Positions 44,795 through 57,600 of a DNA stretch of 64,000 nucleotides are shown here, piece by piece. A model generated the notes under the pieces. It saw only the letters and a program-made list of their open reading frames with translations, searched no databases and was not told the origin of the DNA. The DNA is from Galaxea fascicularis (Eukaryota; Cnidaria; Anthozoa; Scleractinia; Euphylliidae), in contig OX419345.1 in assembly GCA_948470475.1 (NCBI GenBank), forward strand, positions 20,920,859 through 20,984,858, in the 5' to 3' direction. How positions within the stretch are numbered: the first letter of the stretch is position 1; every line of letters starts with the position of its first letter. The position numbers were made by a program, and so were the translations under genes.

Positions 44795-47700
44795 TCAGAG
44801 GAAATAATCTGGCTGTGGTTTCTTGGCAATGGTTGGCATTCCTCTCACCTCCTGTACAAAAAAAATACAGATAACAGCATTAAGAAAATTATGCCCCACT
44901 TTCCTGTTACAGAAAATAAACATAACCCTTCTTTGGAAGGTCAGTGTTTAGACTCCCAACCCAAATGGAAATCCCAATCTATTCTAATCTATTTTTAATC
45001 TAGTGTTAATACGTTCCTTTGAAATCCTTCCCTGTATGACCCTCCAAGAGGGAGGCATTCTCATTTTTCTCTGAAGCAGCACATTGTAACAAACAGACAA
45101 AAATAGTTACAGAAAGTATGGAGATTTTTAGTCCATTGTTTGACTGACTTCTGAATCTGATGCTACAGCTTGAGAGGCTTAATTTTTTGTCAAATGAGCT
45201 TACTTAACTTGTTTACCTCTTTACTTTGGATGACTGTATACCGGTAATAATTATATCTTCTGCACGTTTCACTGTTTCTTCTAAACATTATTTTGTAACA
45301 ATAGAGTAGATAAATGCACCAATAGTAGATGGATAGATATACTAAGTGATAGTAGCTAGAGTAAGAGGCAGCTGTCATGATTCACTCCCAAAACAACAAC
45401 AGCTAACCTGGGTACCAGAGGGTTTTTTTTTCACACACATGGGGTAGTCACATCCTCTGGCACCCTGGGTATACAACAACTTGCCAGTAACCAACCTGTG
45501 GAGCAGCTTCAAATATTGTGAATTCTCTTTTCAAATGCTCATCCAGTTCTAGTATGGCTGCCACATTCCCACATCTGCAAATGAACAATATAAAAAATAA
45601 AGTCGATTTTGTAAGAAGACAATGTAAAAAATTAACATCGTTTGCTACTTAAAATTAATTCATTGACAGAGAAAGAGTTCAAACAACATAAATTAATAAA
45701 TAAGTAAATAAATCAATAAAGAATATAATTTGCTACGATTTTGACATCTCTTTACTTCAAACATTAACATTAGTAGTATACCTGTAGCAATAGTTAGGTG
45801 CTGACCATACTGTGAGGACTGTCTCATTAAAATGCCATTTGTATCCTTCCATGACCAACTGATGCGCTCGGCAGATCAGGTCGATGTCATTTGCAGCATT
45901 GAACTAAACAAAGCAGAATGGTGGGATGCTAAGTACTGCAACAGTTTGATTTGGTTAAACCTATAGCCAAGCCAGATATTCCTGGTGTTCAGAAAAAGTG
46001 AATCCACCAAGGCTTGTAAGTTTTTTCCACTTTCCATCTATTGTGTCAAATTTGCTATGGAAACTAAAACATCTGTTACCTGGATTGAAGCTGGTCCACA
46101 TGACTTACAGGGGTATATCTCAATAAACTAAAAAGAACGGTTACGCATGCAACAATACATTAAGTGCCATAACTACTGTATACATTGGACTTTACCTGTG
46201 TCACAACATCACTACCAAACAAGTAACCTGCTCCTCTGGGACTCACCCCCCAGCCTTGTGTATCTATAGACAAACAGACAGCACAGTCAGCAACATCAGT
46301 CATAATAAATGATTAACAATAATAATAACAACAACAATGATGATGATGATGATAAAGTAATAAAAAACGCGCTGAGTGCATTGTTGAGTTATATAAGCAC
46401 GCAGGAATTTTTAAGAACACGAGAGAAGTGCCTAGAGAAGCACAAGCCGAAGGTGAGTGCTTCTGGCACTTCTCGAGTGTTCTTAAAAATTCCCAAGTGC
46501 TCATGGTTTCTTTAATTTAAGTTGTTTTGATGTTCTACAAAATCTCCCTAGAGTGGGGGAATTTCAATGGACATTTTTGCCCCAGGGGGAAAAATTTGAC
46601 CAAACTTTGAAGGAAAAATGTCAAACCCCGTGGGTATGCCTGACCCCCTCCCCTGGGGGGAACCATTGACAGGTGCCCAAGAGCAAAATATTACCTTCTG
46701 GATCTGACCATAGTAAGTCGCACATAGGTCCATCATGGGGCACCTCTTGCTTTCGATCAATTGCTCGAATCTAGGAAACGAAAGTAAAACTGTAACTGAA
46801 GATTGTGATGTCAACAAATCAAATAATAATTACCGGTATTATTCTGTACAGAATACAGATAATGTGTAGTATGTACAAATGTAGCTTGTATGCTCACCTG
46901 GTCTAATGTATTTATTGATGGAGAAAGGCCACCATGAACGCAAAAAATCTACAGAGCAGGAACAAACCAAGGCAACGATTCATTAAAAAAAACAATAAAT
47001 TCTCTTTCAAAGTTTTTCGAAATAAATCCCAAGCCAAGCATGTCAAACGTGCTGGCAGTTGTTTCTTTATGAGCAAGATGCTGGTTTTAAGAATTTCCTT
47101 TGAAGCTGATTTAACAAATGGATTCCATTTTGCATTGTGTGTACTTTGAAAACATTGTAAGAACAAAAAAAGTACACTACAAGCTTCAGGCTTTTAGCCA
47201 GACATCGGAAACTGGCCGTCCAGGGGGCATGGTTTCCCATCAAAGTATAAAAGATTAAATGAATTTTCCTTGAGTTTATTCTAAAAGTGGCCATCCACAG
47301 GACACCTAGAAGCCCTTCTAGCCAAAACCTTGGTTCTTACCATGTTTTGATGTCCTCTGTTTTTTATCAGAGTACACTGGAACTGCCAAACAGAATCCAT
47401 TTGTTTTATACCTTGTTTTGGTATTACTTTTTTCAAGTCAAGATGTCATTTGTGCATCAAGACTCTTTTACACCAATCAAAACACAAGGTCTATATCATC
47501 CATTATTGGTTTGATTGTCAAATATCGATGGGTGAGACAGAAGCTTCATGTCTGCCTGGTCCCCACCCCTCACCACTGCACATTAACATTCTTCGGTCCA
47601 ATAACAGAGTAGCAATAGCTAGATTGATTGTTAATAAAAAAAAAACCCTACGTGTAAATTATTCAAAGTGTTTATACAAGAAGTACATTTGTCTTACCCT

Positions 47701-50700
47701 ATCATCAATAATTGCTGACAAACTGAGGTAGTCAAATATCTCTGTACAGTATCTCCACACAGTTATGGAGCCATATTTTTTAAGACATTCATCATAAAAC
47801 CCATAAACCTGAAATGAAATAAATAACTTCATTATATCTCTCAGTTGGTACTCACAGTGTGATTGGTCACCTTCACAGACAGTATTCCACTATACCGCCC
47901 ACGAAATTTAAACAAGGCCACTTGACTTCAACTACTGGTAGTTTTCTTTCTCATGCACCTGATTAATCTCAGATATTATAATAAATTTTTTACTACCCTT
48001 GTTTTTAACAGACCTCATACTTTTAGTGTTTGTTGGTCTACCTGTGGTAAAAATATACTGGATTGATTTAGTGCGCTTCATTGTTGTGATCTGTGGTTGT
48101 TATTAGTGCTTGATATCCATTTGTGTGCCCTGAACGTGTTGCCTGTGCGATTGCAAAACCGCTAAGGAATTTAAATCTTGCATGCTTGGAGTTATAGAAA
48201 GGTAAACTACTTTGACTTCTTTGCCAACTGTATTATTACTTAAACACATCCCCAATTCTTTTTTTTTAACGATGAAGTGTCCTTTTGTTCATAATCTGTG
48301 CTCAGTAAATAACAAACAAGCATATAACAGCCAGGCACAAATTTAAGACATACCTGCGTTATCTGCCTACTCTCGTGGTTGCCCCTAATTAATGTTATTC
48401 TGTCAGGATATCGCACCTTCCAGGAAGAGATATTGATAATAATTAATTGTAGGTAGACTGCATCTCAAAATGTTTTTAGAAATTAGCAGCAGGAAACAGC
48501 CACTTCAGCAATGTCAGAACACACCAGAGAAAAGCAAGCAAGCAAGCAAATGACTGAAACCACAAAATGTCAATTCCTAAAGCACTGGCTAACTGAGGCA
48601 ACAATGTTGTGGCAGCAATTTAAGCCTGTGTATGTTTCCACAATGTTTCCCTGTTTAACCAACTGAGGAAACATTGTGGCAACAAAAAGTGATTAGTGTA
48701 GCTAAATCATGAAAACATGCTCAAGTTCAAATTGTTGCCTCATTTAGCCAGTGCTTAACCCTTCCGCATTGGATGGTTAAAAAAAATAAATAAATAAATA
48801 AAAAAAGCTATGTGCAGCTGATGGAAAATCCTTCATGAAAAGGAGCGGGACTGACTTTCCAATAGCTAGGTACAAGCCTCAAAGAAGAGTGTTGGCCATG
48901 CAACTCCTCTGTTCTCCAGACATACTTTCACATAATCTCATATTTGTTGCAACTTTATGAAGTATGTCATGCATCAAAACAATAAATGCAATTAATATTG
49001 TAATCTTAATGGCTTTAGTTAGTAAAGTATGTATAGCTTGACAAGATTACTTGAAGGGCAAATCTGAAACAAAGGGTGTCATAGAAGTGTAGATACATAC
49101 AAAAAAAAAAGACCAACCTTTAAAGCTAGAAGTAAAAGGAAAGTTTCTACACTGTAAAAGCCTCTGTCCACAAAGTCTCCCATAAAGAGGTAATTAGTGT
49201 CAGGAACATCACCTCCAACCTGTGAAAAGAGACAATTCTAAATATGCTGTGCCAGCTGCAAAATGGGTGTATGGCTGTGAGTAATGTTTTGGCCTTGACA
49301 TCCAAATTTCCCTCAAATTTGGATTTTAAGGCAAATTGTTGTTTATTCACTTCAGTTCTTGCACCAAGCCCTTTTAATTTTAAATTGAACCACACAACAC
49401 TACCAGCAAAAAGGCTTAATTGTTAATAAAAAAACTGCACTGGCCTCTTTCTTCTGCCGGTCACTACCTGGTAATGATAAAATACATTTTGCTCAAATTA
49501 TCTTACTTCATCAACTTGCTTAAATTTTTCTTTTGCAGTTTTATGTACATGATTAAAAAAAAACAAAGATAACAAACCTTAAATAGTTCTTTTAAATCAT
49601 AGAACTGTCCATGGATATCACCACAAACCTGTCAAATGAGAAAAGATATTTCAACACATAAGCTAGCTGGAAGTACACCTGCCTGGTTGAGGTGAATAAT
49701 TCAGTAGTGGAAGCTTATGTAATTGTAGTCCCCTCTGTGCTAAGTTATAGTTGGTTATAGTTATAGTAGCTTCCATTTAGTGAATATGACAAGACACACT
49801 AAATGAGGGTCCCAACGAGGTCAGCCCCACTTTGAACTGGAGAGAACAGGCCAGCACCAAGGGTGGTCACAGCTAGGGTTGGTTACGTCCCTAGTGGTTC
49901 TTTAACATCCCACAGAAACAATTGTAAAGGATTGTGAGACAGGACCTCCGGTTTATCATCCTTATCTGAGAAGACTAGATTGTATGGAGATGTTGTCATG
50001 TAGTTTTTCAGGTCAGTCATAAACAGTGATAACCAGCTTGTTGTGATTGTGTGAGTCTCTAGACCTCAAAAATGACACTTTCCCATATTTAATAGCACCT
50101 CCCTGAGCAAATGGAGGTGGATGGGCAATCTTGCATCTTGTTTCATCTTCACCAGGAAGTCGCTACAACATATATTACCTACATATGTGCTTCCACACTA
50201 AGAGTAAACAGGGTAGAATCTTCACAAACATTTGATATAAAGTGGCTCAATTTACTGTTCTGAATAAGAAGTGTTTGTTTCTTAGGTCTGAAAAGGGAAA
50301 GCAAGTTAATAAAATAGACCTGTCATCGGGTATTAAAAATCTACTGGGTATTGCAAACTGCAGTTCCAAGAAATAACAGTGTTCTAGCTATGATTAAAAA
50401 ATAAGGTGGACGGAAAACTTGCATTTCATAAATATGCATAATCTGTCAGTCAACTGAATAATCATGTGAAAGCACAATATTAACAATGTTTCTCTTCATA
50501 CAGTACACCTGTATTTCTAGTAAAGTTTGCATTAGGTAACATTCCAGTGAGTCAGTGACTGGAGAAACAAGAGGGAAAAGAGGAGGGTTATTACCATCAT
50601 TGAAACCATTTCAATAACCAGACAAAATTATCTGTAATAAAATCAATAACTGCAGAATAAACAAACACATACAAAAAAACAAAAGAACACTTACAGTCAC

Positions 50701-52981
50701 TGGTGAATCAACTTTTTGAACATTTGACTCCTCTACAAGGATTTCTCTGCAGTTAAGAATAAATTTCGGCAACCAAGTAAGCCTCAAAAGTGTTCCTGAT
50801 GCAACAACTCTTATTACTTTCATATTTAAAGCATTTTGTTATTACTACTTGCATGTGTCATAAGGGGTCCATTATATCAAAATACAATTTAATTGCATTT
50901 GTAAGTTGATTTTTTTGTCAAATAAATTTCAAAGCAACCAGTCCTTACCCAAACATTGTTCCTTAGTAAGCGACATGTACAGATCTATTAATAAAAATCA
51001 CCCTCTCCTCTACCCTACCATTGAGTCAAGTTACATTAATCTCTCATACAACCAAAGTAAATATTGTAGCAGATGCAAACAGTAATGAACCAATCAGAAT
51101 GCAAGCAATTACATGCAATCAACATCAAAAGCAGGAAAACAAATGTGTGTCACCATTGGTTTTGATTTTTCTCTCCATAAGTGAAGAAAGTGGTTTCCTT
51201 ATCAATCACAGAGTGTAGGTACAACCAAACCAAAGCAGACACAAATGACTTAAGACACTCAACTGAAACCCACTCAACATAACTACTTTCAGAAGATCAT
51301 CATCTTACTGATTTACCAACAACCATCAACAAATTTTCTCCTTTCAGGGCGTCTTTGCTTTATAAGTTTCCTTGACTGGTTTCTAGCCCAGCAAACCAAT
51401 GATTTGTGGTATGGACTTCAGATGGCTAACCCTGTACAACTACTAAATGATAGAATGTGTCTGGTTATGATTGTTAGGTAGGTATCATTGAGGCAAAGCG
51501 GGAATTGGAGTACAGTATTTCAGACAAGGAAGCATTGGGTGATCCAATTAGCAAACTCGGCAGCAGTGATGATCTTTACAAACTTCTGGATCTTGTTTGT
51601 CACATTCGCAGATGCTGTGTAATTCCATATCCTGTATGCCTTGTTCGTGTTTGTGGATTTTGGTGTAATTGAACTGTGTAAAGGACCAAAAGTGGTGGCG
51701 TGCATGGCTTCATTTCTTGCCAGATTGCATAGGTTCCAATGGCGAAAGAAAGTAGCTGCTTGATCTTGAATATCTTTAATACCTTGCCAGGTTATGCGTT
51801 GCTGTTCGACCTGCTTAGCAATAAACTTGTGAAACTTGCCAATGCTAGACCAAGAGTAGCTAACTGATTTTGTCATCAATAATTCTGAGACAGTACAGCG
51901 TACTTTTTGGTAGCTTCATGGCCTTGGATCATAAAAAAGCCAAGTCAAATTCAGAAATCTTGAATTTGTCAGACTCGCCTTGAATACCCGGGACAAAATC
52001 CTGCAGCCAGTCAATCGATCATTTGGGCTTCCTCAAAACCATGGGAATTTTGGTGTGAGAGTCATCTGTAGGAATGTTTGACAAGACTGAAGCAAGGGGG
52101 CGTTCCCATCGATGTTGCAAAACCTTTAGTTCCAACTCAAGCTTTTCCTTTTGGAGTTGGACTAACTGAAGCTGCTGACTGAATGTCAATGCTATAGCCG
52201 AGATCGCTTCAGCATGTGCAGGGGATGCTGATGCCTTTGACTTGGCGGAAGACAGAACAGAAGATTTATGTTTCGACTGGATCACCAAAAAAAGAGATTT
52301 AACAGGTAGGCCTTCGTAAATGAAATCTGGATCGAAAACCAGCTTGGTTCAACATTTGGGACAGGCGCCTTAAGCTGCAGCCATTTCTAATCTAAATGAG
52401 CTTGAAATGGGTAGACGTGAGAAACCACAGCTTATGTCTCCACTTCGGTCACTAAGACAATGACTGAAATAGGAGCGTCGGCTGTTATACTGAAATCTCT
52501 TACTGGTTAATTAACTATCATTAACTAGTTAATGATTTCTCAATCGTTGTTATACATTGAACTCGCTATCACTTTTTTTTTTAAAGATGTCAAATAGGTG
52601 CAAATTAGGACATATTTATCTCAAAATGCCGTTTATCTCAATTCACATCTCAAGATTATGGGACAATCATAAATGTGAGCACCCTTGCGTGAAACTTGAC
52701 CGGACATAACATACCTTGCTTTAGCGCACAACTGCTTCACTTCCTTCTCAGTAATCAACTCGCAGCGTCTCAGTTTTTCGATTTGCCTAAGGAAAACCAT
52801 TTCATTAAAAAAAAAGTCTCAAAACAGTTTTCAAGACAGAAGTAGAGACTTCTTCCGGTCATAGATCAAAAGATGGTTGAGCAGAAAGGACAAAAACTTA
52901 GTAACTAATATCTGACAAAATGTAAACAGTGGCTTGATGGGCAGTAAAATCTTACCGGTCCAAATCGCTACAGTCTGCCAT
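44795..52981 (-). CDS. PPP4C: Ser/Thr protein phosphatase 4 catalytic subunit
   Basis: PPP4C is a PP2A-family metallophosphatase that acts with PP4R1/R2/R3 subunits in DNA repair, centrosome and signalling roles. Thirteen exons (5'->3'): 52981-52956, 52786-52715, 50746-50695, 49628-49578, 49219-49118, 48416-48354, 47808-47698, 46948-46898, 46770-46695, 46263-46196, 45903-45782, 45574-45496, 44851-44795. They give 309 residues (human 307) with all phases consistent. PP4-specific N-terminus [19 protein letters not shown]. Metal and catalytic motifs are present: GDIHGQ (about residue 54), GDFVDRG (about 82) and GNHES (about 114), then the two metal-binding histidines in [10 protein letters not shown] and ICRAHQLV. 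The C-terminus PDYFL keeps the methylated Leu of PP2A-like enzymes. Intron 2 is about 2 kb and holds transposon debris. Confidence 0.96.
45408..45470. repeat. Small foldback repeat in PPP4C intron 12
   Basis: CCTGGGTACCAGAGG and CCTCTGGCACCCTGGG are inverted around a T-rich centre, about 60 bp in all. Confidence 0.55.
46313..46352. repeat. AAT/GAT trinucleotide microsatellite
   Basis: Short AAT, AAC and GAT trinucleotide runs lie immediately before the hairpin at 46396-46500, in PPP4C intron 9. Confidence 0.85.
46396..46500. repeat. Hairpin element in PPP4C intron 9
   Basis: Arms of about 37 bp (AGCACGCAGGAATTTTTAAG... and ...CTTAAAAATTCCCAAGTGCT) enclose about 30 bp. The hairpin is near-perfect and lacks coding content, so it is a foldback element or MITE remnant. 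Confidence 0.65.
48578..48757. mobile_element. MITE in PPP4C intron 5
   Basis: Ends TAAAGCACTGGCTAACTGAG and CTCATTTAGCCAGTGCTTAA are inverted repeats extended by AACAATG. Inner copies of ACTGAGGCAACAATG/ACTGAGGAAACATTG repeat directly. Length about 180 bp, no ORF. Confidence 0.7.
49740..50035 (-). mobile_element. SINE body, 5'-truncated, minus orientation
   Basis: Read on the minus strand it repeats the body of the SINE at 23049-23403: CTAGTCTTCTCAGATAAGGA, GATAAACCGGAGGTCCTGTC, GATGTTAAAGAACCACTAGG, CTGTGACCACCC. The tRNA-like head is missing or too worn to see. It lies in PPP4C intron 3. Confidence 0.72.
51500..52300 (-). pseudogene. Degenerate ORF block in PPP4C intron 2, probably transposon-derived
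   Basis: Two minus-strand open frames (52288-52019 and 51879-51520) lie in tandem, separated by stops. The first codes a Ser/Ala-rich segment and then a Gln/Leu/Glu coiled coil ([20 protein letters not shown]). The second codes a helical, Trp-containing region ([17 protein letters not shown]). The arrangement, in-frame stops and intronic position suggest a dead gag/ORF1-like region, but I do not recognise the family. It could instead be a lost host exon set. Confidence 0.35.
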
Positions 52982-54671
52982 ATTGATCCTATGCTGTTGC
53001 AGACTGAGATCAATTCACCTACTTGACTTTACGATTTTAGAGCAAATATAGCCTATGTTCGAATCTTATATTTCCGTTTCTGAGTGATGCAACTCGAATC
53101 AGACTGTTAGAAATCACGTCACGAAGTTGCCAGCGATTCGATCGAAGACGACACAACTCAAAGATTTGTGAAATGCTTAGCCACTAAAAAACAAGCTGTC
53201 TTCGTCAGTAAGAACTACAGCTTAATTTCTACGTCTGGCACATATGAAATCGGCAATGAGGAATGCTAAATGCTGTCAAATTACGTGGATTTACGATATA
53301 TCAGCCCTGTATGGCCGCCATGTCACATTCTGTGATGCCGCGCAATCTATAAGTCACGTGGCCATGCGAAACGCGCAATCTGGATGACGTTTCAGTGGCG
53401 CGAAAACTCCCATCCCGGGGTCCTCTAATTTCCGGTCCTTCTTTGATCGATTTCTCTTTTTTTATTTGCATTTGTATGTAACTTATGACTACATTTATGT
53501 TAAAACGTTTTTTAGTTTAGTTATTTTTTGTCTGTCTGTCTGCATTATTTGTCATTGGACAAATACTAAAAAAAACAAAACTACTAGTCAAAAACGTCCC
53601 TTTCTGTTTCTGTTTTCGTGACTCGCGAGATCGGCCCTTTTCCCGTGAAATGTGAAATGGATAGTGATTTCCATAATAACCACACCTAAAGCGCTTGTGG
53701 TTCATACCCAAGAGGGTCCTCCACTGGAAGCCATTTATTTCAGATGCATTGTTCCTAGCACGATATATGGCATGTTAGTCTGGGGAACTTGCTCCCCAAT
53801 TCAGTGTTACATAGGGCGCTTTCCATTCGACGAAATTTTCGAAAATTTCGGGTAGGAATCGAATGGAACAGGATCTTTTCCGGAAAAGATTTTCGAAAAT
53901 TTAGGACAACCTTTTCAGTGTTCCCGAAAAGTGGAAGTGACGACCGAGAATAAGCCGTTCCATTCGAGGCCGAAATTTCCGAAAATTGAAACCGAAAATT
54001 TTTGTTGAATGGAAAGCGCTCATAATGTTGAACTGATTCATATAAGGGCAGCAAAGATCATATATGGTCTTGTCAGGCCTGTAGGAAGGGTAAGATAACT
54101 GGGGGGCTCAGCAAATTGGCCAAGCAAAGGTACGCCCCCCTTCTTTCGTCGTAGACATTTGGGAGTTAAAGGTGGCACAACGGCGACGGCATGGAGAACA
54201 TCAAAGCTGTACATTCATCACACTGTTTGGTACATTTCCTCATAATTTCACGTTTCATGGAAGACGTAAACACCCCATAACAATTTTTTCTTTTTCTCTT
54301 TTTAAAGCTGGGATGAGCCTTATGATTCAACTACAGGAGAACTGATTCGCCTAAAATTTAGCGAGTTGGAAGAATTGCGATGAAGTTTGAAAGAACGCAA
54401 ATCAACTCCCATTTCTTTCCTTTAACATTTTCTCTTTCTGGTGTAGGAGCGCTGATATACTTATAGTAAAGTTATACATTATGCATGGTAATATAATGAC
54501 ATATGGAGCCGCCATTTTGTACTAAGGATTTTATCACATGACAAAAGGGACATCTGCTTTCGTTGTTGAGGGGAACTGGGGCGACATCAAGGGGCGTTTG
54601 CCTACTCCTCCATAACAGTTGTGTTCTGCAGCCATTTTGTGAATAAACACTTGGTAGAGTTTAGCTCAGTC
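52982..54671. promoter_or_regulatory. PPP4C-FLOT2 divergent intergenic region
   Basis: 1.69 kb between divergent start codons. The PPP4C-proximal part (about 53100-53420) is relatively CpG-rich. A (TCTG)n run is near 53530 and a MITE lies at 53813-54021. No other coding region is credible here. Confidence 0.5.
53813..54021. mobile_element. MITE with GGGCGCTTTCCATTC ends
   Basis: Inverted ends GGGCGCTTTCCATTCGACGA and TTGTTGAATGGAAAGCGCTC, with inner ATTTTCGAAAAT blocks. About 209 bp, no ORF, upstream of FLOT2. The flanks share only a short ATA, so the target duplication is uncertain. Confidence 0.72.
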
Positions 54672-57600
54672 ATGGGAAATTGCCACACAGTTGGACCAAA
54701 TGAAGCTTTAGTTCGCTCAGGTACGACAACTTCTTACATGATTTTCTCTGCGTCATAAGAACAATGGATCACTTGTCGAGTTGCAACCCAAACATTTGAT
54801 CAGAAGCGGTGCAATGAGCATGAGTCAATCGATGTCGTTCTTTACAACTCCTTCAATGCACGGAATCGCACTTTTAACATTGTAAAGCACTTAACAGGAT
54901 GAAATTGAAGTATCGTTCAAAGACTGGCTGTTCCCAACAAGGGCACAAATAGTTAAATGCATTTAATTCCACGCAAAAGCGGATTTTCATGTCGGCATGT
55001 TCCGCATTCTAATCTTTACTACACAAGTTAAATTTTCTTGTTTTCAGGTGGATGTTGCGGTAACGATGAGAAAAAAACCGTTATAGGAGGATGGGTGTGG
55101 GCCTGGGCTTTCGTAACAGATGTACAATCGTGAGTAGAAAATAAGATAACTATTATTTTTGTGTCAAAATGCTCACAGTGCGTTTTGCAGTGAACATATT
55201 CGCATCACGATCAAAACAGGTGCTAAGCGACATCACATGAGCCTTTCCACGCTTGATGCATTGATTATAAAATGTGATTGCTTCGCTTTAAAGAAACTGA
55301 TGTAAATATAAGACTATGATTGTATAAACTGTAAATTGTTGATCACAAATAATTTTGTAAGCTCGCATATGCATACTGGCCCGTGTACTAGTTGATTATT
55401 CCTTTGTTCTAGTAGCGTGTTTTGCTGACTTGTGATTTTCTACGGTTTCCTGTTTTTTAAAATTTTGTCTTTTGCAGCTTTAGCTAAATACTGTGAAAAG
55501 ATCGCGTAAACGTAAAAAATGTGTAAAACGTGATATTGCACTGATGATTGAAATAGTTACCATGGTGTAAATTGGTTCTATTACACAGAAATGCAATGCT
55601 CGATTTAGTGTTTTAACTTAATGTCGTATAAATGTTTCTTTGAAAATTGTCTGCAGCTTCTGGCAACCATGGAAAGACTGCACTTGTCACATGGAGAATT
55701 TGACAACTACCTCTTGACATGAAATTTTATTTGCTCCATATTCCGTGTTTATGTGACTAATTTGGCTTTAACAGGGTTTCATTGGAGGTGATGACATTAA
55801 ACCCAAGATGTGAATCTGTAGAGACAGCCCAAGGGGTGGCTGTCACGGTAACAGGGGTTGCACAAGTTAAAGTCATGACAGAGCCTGAACTGCTCAAGAC
55901 TGCCTGTGAACAGTTTCTTGGAAGATCAACCAGACAAATTGAGAACATCATTCTTCAGACTCTGGAAGGTCACTTGAGAGCTATTCTTGGTACTTTGTCT
56001 GTGGAAGAGATTTATAAAGGTAATAGCTTCTATGTAGTCTTATTAAGTTTTATTGGGTTAGTAGAGTAATGAACTGTACAGTGTCATTATCATCATTATT
56101 TTTAAAGGAGAAGGTCACTCATCAATAAAAACTAGACTTTGAATTGAGTTACTCACTGTTTTTTGAGCTTGTGAAGTGCCTCCAATCCATGTAAAATTTC
56201 TCTCCAAAATCTAAATTGAATGCCAACATTTTGATTGGCACTTAGTAGCCAGGCCACTTTTCATGACATCATCCTGCCCAAGTAGTAAAAGCTTGTAAAC
56301 ATTCAGCAATGTTTTTTCTTATCTCTTGGTAGGTTTTCTTTTTCGTTATGGACTAGAAATGCCGTTGTGTTGGCCTCCAAAGATAAAAAGCTGTAGCATT
56401 TTAGCACTTCCCTTAGATGAACGAGAAGTTAATATGGCTCAACTAACTATGCTTTATTTTCTTTTTGAAAACCCTGTTAATACAACCAAATTTTTCATGG
56501 TTTGATATGGGTGGTATCTATATATAGGGCTTCACTGTACTGTGAAAGTCAGACAACTGGGATGTCTATTGTCTATCAGATACACAATCGCTAAACCACA
56601 AACTGTAACATTGATCACTTTGATGGTTAGTGGTTTCTTCTTGCAGTTTAATCATGTCTGATTGGTTGAAGAATAAACATTCCAGTATAATAAACTAACC
56701 TTAATTGCCTGTTTGAAGATCGTGAAGCTTTTGCTGCACTGGTGCGAGAAGTTGCCTCACCTGATGTGGGAAGGATGGGAATCGAAGTTCTCAGCTTCAC
56801 AATAAAGGACATTGAAGACCATGTCAGTTACCTGGACTCACTTGGCAAAACTCAGACAGCCAAAGTGAAGAGAGATGCAGACATTGGAGTGGCAGAGTCC
56901 AACAGGGATGCTGGAATCAGGGTGGGTATCTAATGCACCGTTCACACCCAAAACTTAAACATGTTTAAAAGCTGTTTAGTGAAACATGGTTTAAAATTGT
57001 TTTCTTTGTAAAAGCTGCTTACTGAAGGTTTTTTTACTTCAAATTCAGTGTAAATTAAAGAACATGTTTACATTTGTAAGTTCATCTAAATCCTACATAA
57101 AAGCCTGAGTAGCAGTTTTTCTTTAATAGTTTTAATTTTTTTAAACCTGGTTTAATTAAACATGTTTAGTTGGTGTGAATGGGGTATAAGAGTGTTACAA
57201 TGCTACAACAACGCAGCAACAAGATAGTTTGTGGGACTTATCACAGAATATTGAGGCATTCTGGTCCATCTGATTTTACTTGGAAAAAAAAAAAAGAAAA
57301 AAAAAACTGGACACATAGTCTCCCAACTTCTACTCTAGATTAAACTTAAACTATTGCTCTGTGAGTATCAAATTTCTGTTTTTCTTTATTTTAACCAGGA
57401 AGCTGAGTGTGAAAAGGAGAAAATGGACGTTGCATACCAAGCCCAGACTAACATCGCAGATTCATCAAGAGAGTTCCAGATGCAGAAGGCAGCATTTGAC
57501 CAGGAAGTCAATGCTAGGAAAGCTGAATCTGAACTTGCATATGAATTGCAGGTGAATTCAGCATCTTTTGCAACCTTCTACCCTGTAAATGGCTTTTTCA

